Origin: Pseudobdellovibrionaceae bacterium
GTDB lineage: Bacteria > Bdellovibrionota > Bdellovibrionia > Bdellovibrionales > JAMPXM01
NCBI GenBank assembly: GCA_947462815.1
Contig: CANHQR010000027.1
Coordinates: 1 to 43,792 of the forward strand
Direction of reading: 5' to 3'
DNA length: 43,792 nt
Positions 23,344 through 32,064 of the stretch are shown piece after piece. The notes beneath the pieces were generated by a model, which was given only the letters and a program-made list of their open reading frames with translations, was not told the origin of the DNA and searched no databases. Made by a program: the position numbers and the translations under genes. Each line of letters begins with the position of its first letter. Position 1 is the stretch's first letter.

Positions 23344-24332
23344 ACTCCAAGCCAACTTCGCGAGAGCCAGATCATCTGTCGCTCCTCACGAGGGATCGGG
23401 AAGGTGCTCCGAAGGTGGATCAAAGCGACCGTTCTCTCTTCGGCCGAGGAGTTTGGCGTTGGTCGCTGGATCACTACATCCGAGCCTTGCTGATTCTGTC
23501 CCTTCTTCAATTCGGACTCCACACTCTCGTCTTTGTCGATCGCTTTAGTCCCACACTTCCTCACTTCCTTGGATAGGTGAATCAACTCGCGGGAAGTCGT
23601 TGGCTCAACGACCTATGGAGTTCATGGACTCAGGCCCAGAAAACTCAGGCCTTCGCACTGCTGCAGCTGATGAAGCTTGTCTCTTTGGGAGGACTCTGGG
23701 TCGTCTTGCGCTCGTCGCGAGTCTCAAGAGGCTTAAAGCTCCCTCTCTATATTTCATTGCTCTTCAGCACATTTGCCATCTTGCATTTGGCGGCGCCCAT
23801 GCAAAACGCAGGAGATCGACTGCTTTGGATTCTCTGGATCTTGAGTGCGCCTTATTTTCTCATGTCGAGGAGCAACGTCACCACGGCAGCGCCAGATCAA
23901 GGTTCCTGGTCCCACCAACTCGCGGTGGATTTGTTGAGAGCGCAAGGCGTGCTTCTTTATCTGGGAGCATCAATGAGTAAACTTGCCGACGAGAGTTGGC
24001 GAAATGGCTACGCACCCGCATTGAGTTTAGTTTCGCCTGCAGCTTCGAATCCACTCTTGCCACTTGGGCCATGGCTGGTGAGCCTTGAAAGCGCTCCCGC
24101 TCTCATGACCGGTCTGGGATGGTTGATCATTGTGGTTGAAGGTGGCATCGCGGCAGGCTTGCTAGCCGCACGCACGCGCTCGATCGCCATTGGTCTCGGT
24201 ATCGGTCTACATTTGACTTTACTGATCACGCATTCGGCATTTTTTGTGCAGACTGTGTCCCTCTTGACCCTCATGGCTTGGAAGATCAACACGCCAGGCT
24301 CTGAGTCATCGGAGCCGCAACACGGATCCTAA
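23340..24332 (+). pseudogene. HTTM membrane protein interrupted by in-frame TAG
   Basis: Two open segments in the same frame are separated only by TAG at 23574-23576. The first (78 codons from 23340) ends with the first membrane helix, YIRALLILSLLQFGLHTLVF, and DRFSPTLPHFLG. The second continues at once with a GTG codon and 251 codons of membrane protein. Features such as LRAQGVLLYLGASMSKLADE and WRNGYAPALSLV, and a C-terminal GIGLHLTLLITHSAFFVQ, are typical of HTTM-domain proteins. Joined, they make a normal full-length protein of 330 residues. TGG to TAG is the simplest explanation. Either the gene is broken, or the stop is read through or followed by reinitiation at the adjacent GTG. It overlaps the DUF5819-like gene by four bases. 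Confidence 0.82.
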
Positions 24333-24334
24333 GC

Positions 24335-26287
24335 TCAATTCGACTGCGCGAAGGCGCGGAACAAAGGCAACACCACTTCGGGCTTATCCAACATCTTCAC
24401 CTGGCCTTGATGCATCCAAAGAATCCGATCGCAATGAATCAAGGTCGATAGTCGATGTGCGATAATGATTTGCGTTCGGTCCGCAAAGAATTCTTCAGTT
24501 GCCCGCACCAAGACGTCCTCCGTTTGCGGATCAATGGACGAGGTCGCTTCGTCCATCACCACGACAGGAGCTTCTTGCAACAAGCACCGGGCCATACACA
24601 GGAGCTGCCTTTCTCCCGCCGATAGATTCTTACCTTTTTCTTCAATCATCGTGTCGAGGCCATGGGGAAGAGCCTTAAGCCACTGCTCCAAATCCACGCG
24701 ACGAATTGCTTCGATCAGGCGAGCATCACTGTGACGACGCTCGAGATCCAAATTCTCGCGCAAAGGTCCGCGAAAGAGCACAGGGTCTTGAGCGATGTAA
24801 GCAATCGATCGTCGATACACACTGAGATCGCAGCCCTCGCCATCCTGGGATTGGACATTGGCGCGCCGACCGTCGATGAGAATCTCGCCGCGCTCAAGGG
24901 GATAGAAGCGAAACAGAGCTTGGATCAAACTCGATTTGCCACTGCCGGTTCTGCCGACGATGCCCACCTTTTCCCCGGCCTGGATGCGAAAACTCACATC
25001 TTTGAGAACTAACGGAAGATCCGGCGCATAACGGAAATCCAGATTACGAACTTCGACCGGTGCGGCGGCCTGAAGACTCAGTCTGTCTCGCTTGGCCAGA
25101 GCTTCATCGTCCGCCGTGTAACGAGGCTGTCCGACTTGCCCGAGTTCAAATTGCGTCGCGGCCGGCAAACGAGCGCCGCCTTCAAGATCGCGACGAAGGT
25201 AGTCATCCAATCGTTCAACACCTGTCATGGCTTCCTCAAATTGCGCCATCCATTCGAAAAAGGCCTGCACGCTCGCAGCACTCAACATGATGAAAGCAAA
25301 GGCAACGCCGACCGCACCCACCGTGGCTCGACCCGTGTCGACCATCCACCAGCCCAGCGCGCCTGTGGCCAAAAACAAGAGAGCCGTCAAAGCGCCCATC
25401 TGCAATCCGAACACATACAAAACCCAAGACGTCCGGATGCGCTGTTGAATGTAGTCGCGATTGAGCTGCCGAAAACGCTGAAAGAATGTTCCGACCCTAT
25501 TGAAGACACGAATCGGCAAGGCACCTTGCGCTGTTTCCGCAAAATGCGAAATCGATGGCGAACGAATCGCCGCCAGCGATCTTCGCTCCGTGCGAATGCG
25601 ATCTTTGTTCAGGACATAGACGCCGGCTTGGAGCGAACTCACCAAGACGTAAAGAAAAAAGAACCAAGGCTCTGCCAGAGCGATGAGAATCGCCATAGCC
25701 ACTAAATCAAAAACAATTGCAAAGAACTCGGCCAAGGGCCCGCCAAAGAGTCGAAACACGTTGCCATAGTCACTCGAAAAACGAGTCACAACTCGACCCA
25801 CAGGTTGTGTGTCGAAAAATCGCATGGGTAATCGCGAGGTCCGGCGTGTGACTTCGTCGTAAAGCAAAGACACAGCCACAGCGCTCAAGCGAGAGAAGAA
25901 CACCCGGTAACAAGAGGTCAGCAAAAAGCCCGCTCCCGTGACAACACCGAGGAGCCAAAGAAACTGATCCCCCGTCCACCCTTCCAGAGCCGCAGCCCAA
26001 GGGGACGAAGCCTGCGCGCCCGCAAGCCGATCTGCCCAAGCTGCGACAAGATTCGCATTCGCCAAAAGCAGCATACGCCCGAGGAAACCGACCACGAGCA
26101 GCGCCAAGATCCGGTGGCGAAATGGGCCATAGGCATGGCGAAGCGTTGAAAACACACTGCGCGAGTAACGTCCTCGAAAGTTGGATTCTTCATCGATGAA
26201 AGACCGAGAGCTCTTGGCATTCGACGATACGGCTTTCGAGTCTTGATCTTGAGGTGCGCCTCGATTCGCTCCGTGAGTCGAATTCAT
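24335..26287 (-). CDS. ABC transporter half (ABCC/MRP type), subunit 2
   Basis: A 650-residue fused membrane and ATPase subunit. About six membrane helices occupy residues 60-360, followed by the nucleotide-binding domain: Walker A GRTGSGKS, signature LSAGERQ, Walker B VVMDEATSSID with a catalytic Glu, and the switch His in IIAHRLST. Motifs and order match exporters of the ABCC (MRP/CFTR) subfamily. The start codon overlaps the stop of the upstream ABC gene (26284-26287), so the two are translationally coupled and probably form a heterodimer. In this pair this subunit has the complete catalytic site. The stop is two bases from that of the convergent HTTM gene. Substrate unknown. Confidence 0.92.
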   Translation of the reverse strand: MNSTHGANRGAPQDQDSKAVSSNAKSSRSFIDEESNFRGRYSRSVFSTLRHAYGPFRHRILALLVVGFLGRMLLLANANLVAAWADRLAGAQASSPWAAALEGWTGDQFLWLLGVVTGAGFLLTSCYRVFFSRLSAVAVSLLYDEVTRRTSRLPMRFFDTQPVGRVVTRFSSDYGNVFRLFGGPLAEFFAIVFDLVAMAILIALAEPWFFFLYVLVSSLQAGVYVLNKDRIRTERRSLAAIRSPSISHFAETAQGALPIRVFNRVGTFFQRFRQLNRDYIQQRIRTSWVLYVFGLQMGALTALLFLATGALGWWMVDTGRATVGAVGVAFAFIMLSAASVQAFFEWMAQFEEAMTGVERLDDYLRRDLEGGARLPAATQFELGQVGQPRYTADDEALAKRDRLSLQAAAPVEVRNLDFRYAPDLPLVLKDVSFRIQAGEKVGIVGRTGSGKSSLIQALFRFYPLERGEILIDGRRANVQSQDGEGCDLSVYRRSIAYIAQDPVLFRGPLRENLDLERRHSDARLIEAIRRVDLEQWLKALPHGLDTMIEEKGKNLSAGERQLLCMARCLLQEAPVVVMDEATSSIDPQTEDVLVRATEEFFADRTQIIIAHRLSTLIHCDRILWMHQGQVKMLDKPEVVLPLFRAFAQSN

Positions 26288-28377
26288 GACCAGCTCCCTT
26301 CGCCTGCAGGCGCCGAAGGTTTCGCTCGAGGTGCCGATGAATCTTCCTTCGGGCTTTGCTCTTCGAGCACACTGCTGACGAATTGCCGAAAGGCATCGTT
26401 ACGCGCGAGCAAATCTCGATACCGACCCACGTCGTCCAGTCGACCGTCGCGTAGAAACAGAATCCCATCAACATGCTCCAGAACACTCAATCGGTGGGTG
26501 ATCAGAATTCGAGTCCGCCGACCCCACTCCCCAAAAATAAGCTCCTTCATCAAGCGGCTCTCGGTTTCGACATCTACGGCCGACAAAGAGTCATCTAACA
26601 TCAATACGGGCATCAATTTGGGCATAAGAACGGGTTGCATCTTGCTAGACTCCGGATCCGACACTGCCATCGCTGAGTTGGACGAGGGCTCGGCCAGAAA
26701 CGCCGCTCTCGACAAGGACACGCGTTGTCGCTGGCCACCGCTGAGGTTCACACCCCGCTCACCAATCTCTGTCTCCAATCCGCCAACAAGGTCATCTGCC
26801 CGAAGTGCGTCACCTACTTGAGGCGCCGTGGCCTCAAGTTTTCGCGATTCGTGAGGTGCGGAAATCTCCAGTTGGGCTCGGCGAAGCTTTTCGACAACGC
26901 GCAAATCGTGATCTCGCGAAGCCTGGTACTCGAAAACTACATTTTCGCGCAAGCTGGCGCTCATCACGAAGGCCTCTTGCGGAACAAAACAAAAAAATTC
27001 GCGACGCACTGATGCTGAGTCATTCACGAGTTCTCTTCCGCCGAAACGAAGAGATTTGAGCTGCGCACCGGTTTCACCGAGCAAACTCAGCAGCAGCAAG
27101 CTCTTGCCCGAACCGACTTCACCCACCACCGCATAGAGCTGGCCGGCTGGAACCTGAAAGCTCACATCGCGGAGCAACTCGCGGCCATTGATGGCGAGTG
27201 TGAGCCCCTGCACATCTAGACCCAATCTCGGATCAAAATTGAGATCCACATCCTGATCTACCGCAGTTAATCGAACCGTATCTCCCGCTCGCGGCGCAAG
27301 ATGCGACTCGGAGCCAGGGTGCTTCGACAAGAACTTTTCAAGTCGTCGAAGAGAAGTCAGTCCATCAAACGTGAATGTGAAGATCCAGGGCACCTGCCGA
27401 AATGGCCGCGACAAAAACACGCCAAAGATCCACAGCAAGGCAAAATAGTCTCCACTGGTGGCGGCCTCACCCTTATAACGGGTGAGTGTGACGACGGCGA
27501 TGAGGTTCAAGAGAAAATTGATGGAAGATCCAAAGGCTCCCATCATCTGCCCATTGGTGACCATCTTCACACGATTGACGGTCTCTTCCTCACGCTTGTG
27601 AAAAATCTTCGCCTCGTAGGAGTCAGTCCAACCGAGAATCCGGAGCAGGCGAATGTTTTGAACCCACTCGTTCACCAACCCCGTGCGATCCGCAGCGAGG
27701 CGCTTGAAAACCTGAAAGAACCGCGCCTGTCGGATTGAAAGCATGACCGATACACTCAAAAGCGCAAGCATCACCACGACGGTCATGCCAACGGGGATAC
27801 CGCAAATCCACTGCACGGCCAGCGGCGCACAAATCAACGGAAACAAAACTCCTGCGCCCAGTGGAATAGTTTGATCAACGACGGCCGTAGATCCGGGCAC
27901 GTCTGTGGCGTAATAGGAAACGGTTTCCCCGACGGTCTGTCCTTCCGTCTGATCCGATCGGAGTGAAAGCGTTTTGGCATAGATCGCTCGGGAAATGATC
28001 TCTTGCAGTCGCAGTGACTCACGAAGCCCCAACCAGGTCGATGCCGTACTGAGCCACTGTGCGAGCAACATACATGCAAAGGCAGCAAACAAGAAAGCTA
28101 AGGGTGAGTTCACATCGACAAACTCGACGCGGCCCAGTTGATCTCGCCATGACTGCGACCATGTTGTCGATTCACCACCCACAAGATGATCAATGAAGAG
28201 CTTTTGAAAGAGCGGCGCACCCAATCCCAAGATCGCGGCAATCAGCGAAAGCACCACCATGCCGATTAAAGCACTGGGTCGCGATGTCAGCATGAAGCGA
28301 AGCAAGCCGCGTCCACCAATTTGCCAAGCGGCCTCACCTACACCTTGCTCGTCTTGGATTTCACGATGGGCCTTCAT
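26284..28377 (-). CDS. ABC transporter half (ABCC/MRP type), subunit 1
   Basis: A 697-residue fused membrane and ATPase subunit, partner of the gene at 24335. The membrane domain spans residues about 30-350. The ATPase has Walker A GEVGSGKS, signature NLSGGQRQRVSLSRA and Walker B PVLMLDDSLSAVD, with Asp instead of Glu after Walker B, as in degenerate sites of heterodimeric exporters; the switch His is in ITHRLSV. There is an insertion of about 22 residues between signature and Walker B (about 26605-26695) containing tandemly repeated PVLM/LMPV segments encoded by 12-bp units. The start overlaps the MsrB stop (ATGA at 28374-28377), so MsrB, this and the next gene form an operon. Confidence 0.92.
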   Translation of the reverse strand: MKAHREIQDEQGVGEAAWQIGGRGLLRFMLTSRPSALIGMVVLSLIAAILGLGAPLFQKLFIDHLVGGESTTWSQSWRDQLGRVEFVDVNSPLAFLFAAFACMLLAQWLSTASTWLGLRESLRLQEIISRAIYAKTLSLRSDQTEGQTVGETVSYYATDVPGSTAVVDQTIPLGAGVLFPLICAPLAVQWICGIPVGMTVVVMLALLSVSVMLSIRQARFFQVFKRLAADRTGLVNEWVQNIRLLRILGWTDSYEAKIFHKREEETVNRVKMVTNGQMMGAFGSSINFLLNLIAVVTLTRYKGEAATSGDYFALLWIFGVFLSRPFRQVPWIFTFTFDGLTSLRRLEKFLSKHPGSESHLAPRAGDTVRLTAVDQDVDLNFDPRLGLDVQGLTLAINGRELLRDVSFQVPAGQLYAVVGEVGSGKSLLLLSLLGETGAQLKSLRFGGRELVNDSASVRREFFCFVPQEAFVMSASLRENVVFEYQASRDHDLRVVEKLRRAQLEISAPHESRKLEATAPQVGDALRADDLVGGLETEIGERGVNLSGGQRQRVSLSRAAFLAEPSSNSAMAVSDPESSKMQPVLMPKLMPVLMLDDSLSAVDVETESRLMKELIFGEWGRRTRILITHRLSVLEHVDGILFLRDGRLDDVGRYRDLLARNDAFRQFVSSVLEEQSPKEDSSAPRAKPSAPAGEGSWS

Positions 28378-29042
28378 TTGTCGCCACCATCCTCTCTCGA
28401 CGATTTCTCACCTTGGTCGGGCACGAATCGAAGCGACAGGGAATTGATACAGTAACGAAGCCGTGTGGGGGGCGGACCATCGTCGAACACATGTCCCAAA
28501 TGCGAGCCACACCGCTGACACAAGACTTCAACGCGATTCATACCATGCGACAAATCCGCCTTTTCCTCAATGAGACGCGTGACGAGTTCGGCTTTGGACC
28601 TATTGCCACTTTCGATGCCCGCCACATCGCGCGCACGCGAGAGAAAGCGCGACAAACCTCGATCCGCCGGCGCCGAAAAGCTCGGCCACCCACAATGCGA
28701 GTCAAATTTTTCGCTCGAGCGAAACAACATCTCGCCGCAAGCGGCGCAGACGTAGTGGCCTTCGTCAAAGTGATTCCAATACTCGCCCGTGAAAGCCCGC
28801 TCGGTGCCCGCACGTCGGAGAACTCGAAACTGATCGGGTGTTAAGCGCTTCAACCAAAATTCATCGGATCGGTCTCGCCACTCCGTCGCCGACCCGAGCG
28901 AGGCCGAGGGCGTCTCGGTACCTGAGTCGAAGGGATCTGCACCTTGCTGGCTGAGCTCGGAATCATCACTCGCAGGATTTTCGTGAGAACTGTTTTGCCG
29001 ATCGGGGGCTGGCTGATCGGGGACTTTTTGATCGGGGGTCAT
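28374..29042 (-). CDS. msrB: Peptide methionine-(R)-S-oxide reductase
   Basis: MsrB (EC 1.8.4.12), which reduces methionine-R-sulfoxide in proteins. Visible are the zinc CxxC pairs (YVCAACGEMLF and CQRCGSHLGHVF), FDSHCGWPSF, and the catalytic Cys in RYCINSLSLRFVP. Between GWPSF and the second CxxC there is a longer loop (about 45 residues) than usual. No signal peptide is seen, so it is cytoplasmic. The first 65 residues are acidic/Pro-rich and begin with PDQ/PDR repeats encoded by 15-bp units. ATG at 29042 is chosen; an in-frame GTG at 29051 is an alternative. The gene leads the operon with two ABC exporter halves. Confidence 0.93.
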   Translation of the reverse strand: MTPDQKVPDQPAPDRQNSSHENPASDDSELSQQGADPFDSGTETPSASLGSATEWRDRSDEFWLKRLTPDQFRVLRRAGTERAFTGEYWNHFDEGHYVCAACGEMLFRSSEKFDSHCGWPSFSAPADRGLSRFLSRARDVAGIESGNRSKAELVTRLIEEKADLSHGMNRVEVLCQRCGSHLGHVFDDGPPPTRLRYCINSLSLRFVPDQGEKSSREDGGDK

Positions 29043-29070
29043 CTTCTTCACACCTGTTCTTCACACCTGT
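29000..29070 (-). repeat. 15-bp and 13-bp tandem repeats at msrB start
   Basis: Three 15-base units beginning GATCGGGG at 29000, 29015 and 29030 lie within the first msrB codons. Next to them two identical 13-base units (TCTTCACACCTGT) occupy 29045-29057 and 29058-29070 and form the ribosome-binding region on the minus strand. A change in copy number of the 13-mer would alter the leader but not the reading frame. Confidence 0.88.
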
Positions 29071-29469
29071 TTGATCCAAACGGGGTCGACCCCGCAATTT
29101 CGAAAGATCAACATCCTCATTCGGGGTCGCTGGAAGCTCAAGTTTCCAGTTCCGAGTTCAGCAGAGCGTTGACGAATTCGGGCTCCGAAGAGACGCGCCA
29201 CGCTCCGTCCCTTCGAAAACGACGGCCCCCTCGATGGCGAGGTCCATCCAATTCGATCTGAAGCCCTGAGCCTGTCCAGGATTTAGGCGATGCCTCGGCC
29301 GAGAACCGCCCCGAAGTTTGCACCCCAATTCTGGGTTCAGCAGATGGAGCCCCTCAGATCTTGGCTTGAGTCTCAAACGGATCATCGGCAGCTCCCTCGG
29401 TCCCGGCGCCCTTGGTCCCCGAGGACATGAGTTTTCTGAGTTTGGCTGCAAGCGTGCGAGGAAGAATCT
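29071..29469. other. Divergent intergenic region, no gene seen
   Basis: About 400 bases between msrB (minus) and the lipoprotein gene at 29470 (plus). Open frames here are short and mutually overlapping, with no ribosome binding sites. Promoters for both directions are expected, but I could not assign them. Confidence 0.4.
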
Positions 29470-30369
29470 ATGTCGGCGAATGGGATCCTCAAAATCAAGT
29501 CGGCGGCTGAATCCATCGGCCTCAGCTCCCCATTACCTTCCTCTCCAATTCCGCGGTCTCCAACTCCGAGGTGGTCGTCCCGATACGCGCTCCTTTCTTG
29601 TTTAGTTCTGGGTTTGCTCACAAGCGCCTGTGGCCGTAGCAATGCCATTTTGCTCGAGGCCCAAACTCCAGCCGAGGTTCAACCCGTCTCGACAGATGGA
29701 CGTTCGACGCTTCCTAAGGACCTCTATGATCAGTCTGTCAATGCCGCGTCCGTGCGCACGGGTCTCGATGGCGTCAGCGACTCGTCCAAAGCTCTTCAAT
29801 TTCGAATCGGCGGCGGCACACAGGCGGCGGGCGGCTTCAACGGCGGCGGCACAGGCAGCCGAGCTATCCTCGCGATCGGAAAGTTCTCCCGCACTCGATT
29901 GGCTGATCTCGGTGAAATCAGTTTTGATTCGAAAGTCTCTACGGGAAGCGAGAAAATCGAAGTTCAATTACAGTTGGATCTCAACTGTGACGGACAACAC
30001 TTGAAACTGGTTGGCGCCAAAGCCAATGATCTGGGCGCCGGCATCAGTGTGGGCGATGGTTACACGCGATACTCCATCGATGCCTTACAGGCGAGCTGGA
30101 CAGCCGTCGATACCGATCTGCTCGATCCAGCTTCACCCGGCGTCAAGCTGCTGAACCTTTCAGGTGCTCCGCAAACGCTCTCATTGATCTTGGCGAGCTA
30201 CCCGCAGACTTGCATTCGCAATGCCGCAACTGGAGCCTCCGGCTTGCCCGCAAATTTACCGACTGGCGGAATTCAATTGGTGCTTGGCGAAAGCCATACG
30301 ACGGCGGCCGCAACGGTGTTTGTTCGCCGCGTGAAACTTGGCCTCAGCATCTTTGAGAGCTGGGAGTGA
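29470..30369 (+). CDS. Lipoprotein with Gly-rich segment, unknown function
   Basis: A 299-residue protein with a canonical lipobox, LGLLTSACG, Cys near residue 54. The n-region before the hydrophobic core is unusually long (about 40 residues) and carries Ser/Pro repeats (SSPLPSSPIPRSPTPR), but a GAGGA box seven bases before the ATG supports this start. The mature part has a Gly-rich loop (IGGGTQAAGGFNGGGTG) and then a beta-rich region with Cys pairs, ending in LSIFESWE. Function not recognised. It lies two bases before the outer-membrane barrel gene and is probably cotranscribed with it. Confidence 0.72.
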   Translation: MSANGILKIKSAAESIGLSSPLPSSPIPRSPTPRWSSRYALLSCLVLGLLTSACGRSNAILLEAQTPAEVQPVSTDGRSTLPKDLYDQSVNAASVRTGLDGVSDSSKALQFRIGGGTQAAGGFNGGGTGSRAILAIGKFSRTRLADLGEISFDSKVSTGSEKIEVQLQLDLNCDGQHLKLVGAKANDLGAGISVGDGYTRYSIDALQASWTAVDTDLLDPASPGVKLLNLSGAPQTLSLILASYPQTCIRNAATGASGLPANLPTGGIQLVLGESHTTAAATVFVRRVKLGLSIFESWE

Positions 30370-30371
30370 GT

Positions 30372-32021
30372 ATGAAACCGAACTCAAGCTCCGTGACCAC
30401 TCTCTGCATGCGCGCGATCTTGACCTTTCACGCGAGTCTGCTGCTGGCCGAGGTCGCCTTTGCACAGATTCCACAAAGCCTACCTGAGCGCCCGGCTTCG
30501 CGGCCCGAGCCACGCTTACCCGAGCGTTCTCAAACTCGAGATGAGACGTCGCCTCGCCGTGATGCCTCCTCGAATATCAGCCGTCAGAATGTGGATTCCC
30601 CGCGACTGGAGAGGGAGCCAAAGCCTCAGCAAAGGGCAGCGCTTGAAGGCGCAGCGAACAAATCTCGAAAAGCGAAAGAGCTTCCAGCCTTCAAGGGCAA
30701 GAAACAAATCCTTGAGCGGCCCTCAGCGAACTCAACCCTTGAGGCCTCGAGCACAGGTGGCGCCAAACGCGAGCTCCCGCAAAAAGCGAATCGCCGCATC
30801 GAAATCGACTTTGAAAATGATGGCTCTTCGGTTCCGACAACTGTCATCGTTCGTAAGCCGATCGGTTTCAACGAGGCCCTTGAGCAATCCACCAGCGATG
30901 CCGAACAGATCCGCGTGCAGTCGCGAACTGTGATTGCAGCTCCTCCGGGAGACCTCTCGGATCTGCCGACTGCCAAATCCGCCCCGACACTTGAGGCCCC
31001 GATCGAAGGCGCCAAGGCCACCATCGGAACTCAGTCGATCGAAATCAAAACTGAGGCAAGCGCTCAAGTGTCGACGGACGCGGAGTCCAGTCCCCAATCA
31101 CAAGACCAGTTAGCAAAAGATAAGTTAACACAAAATCAGGTCGCACAAGGCAAAGCCACGCTGCCAGACGCGCCAGCACCGACGCGTCTGAGCACCGAAG
31201 CGGCTCTCGAAGAGGCTGAACTTCGCAGTTTGCATGGCAATCGCTTGCGCGAAGCCCTACGCCGCAGCTGGCGCCTTCCGCCGACAGAAATTGAATCTCA
31301 GAAGTCAGAAAGCTTCGAAGCTTCGGCACCGGAATTGCCCCCTACCGCGCCGTCCTTAGCGTCCTCGGCGATCCTCTCTCCCGAATCCGCGGAGGCCAAT
31401 GCGGAAGTTACTGTCGCGAGTTCAGCAGCTCCTTCATCAAGGGCCACCGGCCAGATTCGAGCCCAGACGCCGGTTACCGGTCAACGCGGCCAGTGGGAGT
31501 TGGGCGATCGGAGAAGTGTAAGTCTGCGCGTCGGTGCATTACGCGCGGAGTGGTCAAAGTTTGATGCCCGAATGCGAAATGGTGCGACCAGCTTTGGTCT
31601 GGGTATGGCTCAAGAACTGATGAGTCCTTGGGGAAGCCTCGAAGCACGAGCCTCGTTCGATCTCTACCACGCCATCGATCAAGCCGTGACGATCGATAAC
31701 ATTCGCATGCTCTCGACACGAACTGAGGTTGCCTACTGGCTCACGCATTCGCGAGTTCGTCCAGCCCTCACACTCGGCATGGGCGTGACCGAGTACGCGG
31801 TGCGAAGCTACCGTGCTGTCGGGGAGAATGGCGATGTCACGATCCGCACACATTCTCGCGGCACAGCTTTCACCATCATTCCTGGAACAGCACTACGCGT
31901 GGATTTGAACCAAGACTTTCGCTTCGATCTTCAAACCGAATACCTGCTGCACTTAGGCGGTGATCAATCATCGCGATCGCAAGGCCTTCAGGTCATTGGA
32001 GCCTTGGGCTGGACTCTTTAG
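30372..32021 (+). CDS. Outer-membrane barrel protein with Pro/Arg-rich linker
   Basis: A 549-residue exported protein starting at the ATG at 30372, which has GGGAG five bases upstream; a GTG at 30366 overlaps the upstream stop and is less likely. The signal peptide ends in LLLAEVAFA. Residues about 30-360 are low-complexity, rich in Pro, Arg, Glu, Ala, Ser and Gln, probably disordered. The last 190 residues form a beta-barrel: repeated amphipathic strands such as VSLRVGALRAEW, GMAQELMSPWGSLEARASF and FRFDLQTEYLLHLGG, ending VIGALGWTL. The long linker might span the periplasm to the peptidoglycan. It pairs with the upstream lipoprotein gene and is convergent with the RND exporter gene. Confidence 0.72.
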   Translation: MKPNSSSVTTLCMRAILTFHASLLLAEVAFAQIPQSLPERPASRPEPRLPERSQTRDETSPRRDASSNISRQNVDSPRLEREPKPQQRAALEGAANKSRKAKELPAFKGKKQILERPSANSTLEASSTGGAKRELPQKANRRIEIDFENDGSSVPTTVIVRKPIGFNEALEQSTSDAEQIRVQSRTVIAAPPGDLSDLPTAKSAPTLEAPIEGAKATIGTQSIEIKTEASAQVSTDAESSPQSQDQLAKDKLTQNQVAQGKATLPDAPAPTRLSTEAALEEAELRSLHGNRLREALRRSWRLPPTEIESQKSESFEASAPELPPTAPSLASSAILSPESAEANAEVTVASSAAPSSRATGQIRAQTPVTGQRGQWELGDRRSVSLRVGALRAEWSKFDARMRNGATSFGLGMAQELMSPWGSLEARASFDLYHAIDQAVTIDNIRMLSTRTEVAYWLTHSRVRPALTLGMGVTEYAVRSYRAVGENGDVTIRTHSRGTAFTIIPGTALRVDLNQDFRFDLQTEYLLHLGGDQSSRSQGLQVIGALGWTL

Positions 32022-32064
32022 ACCGAGCCCTTTTCCCCACGTTGCCCATTTCAAGATCCTCCCG

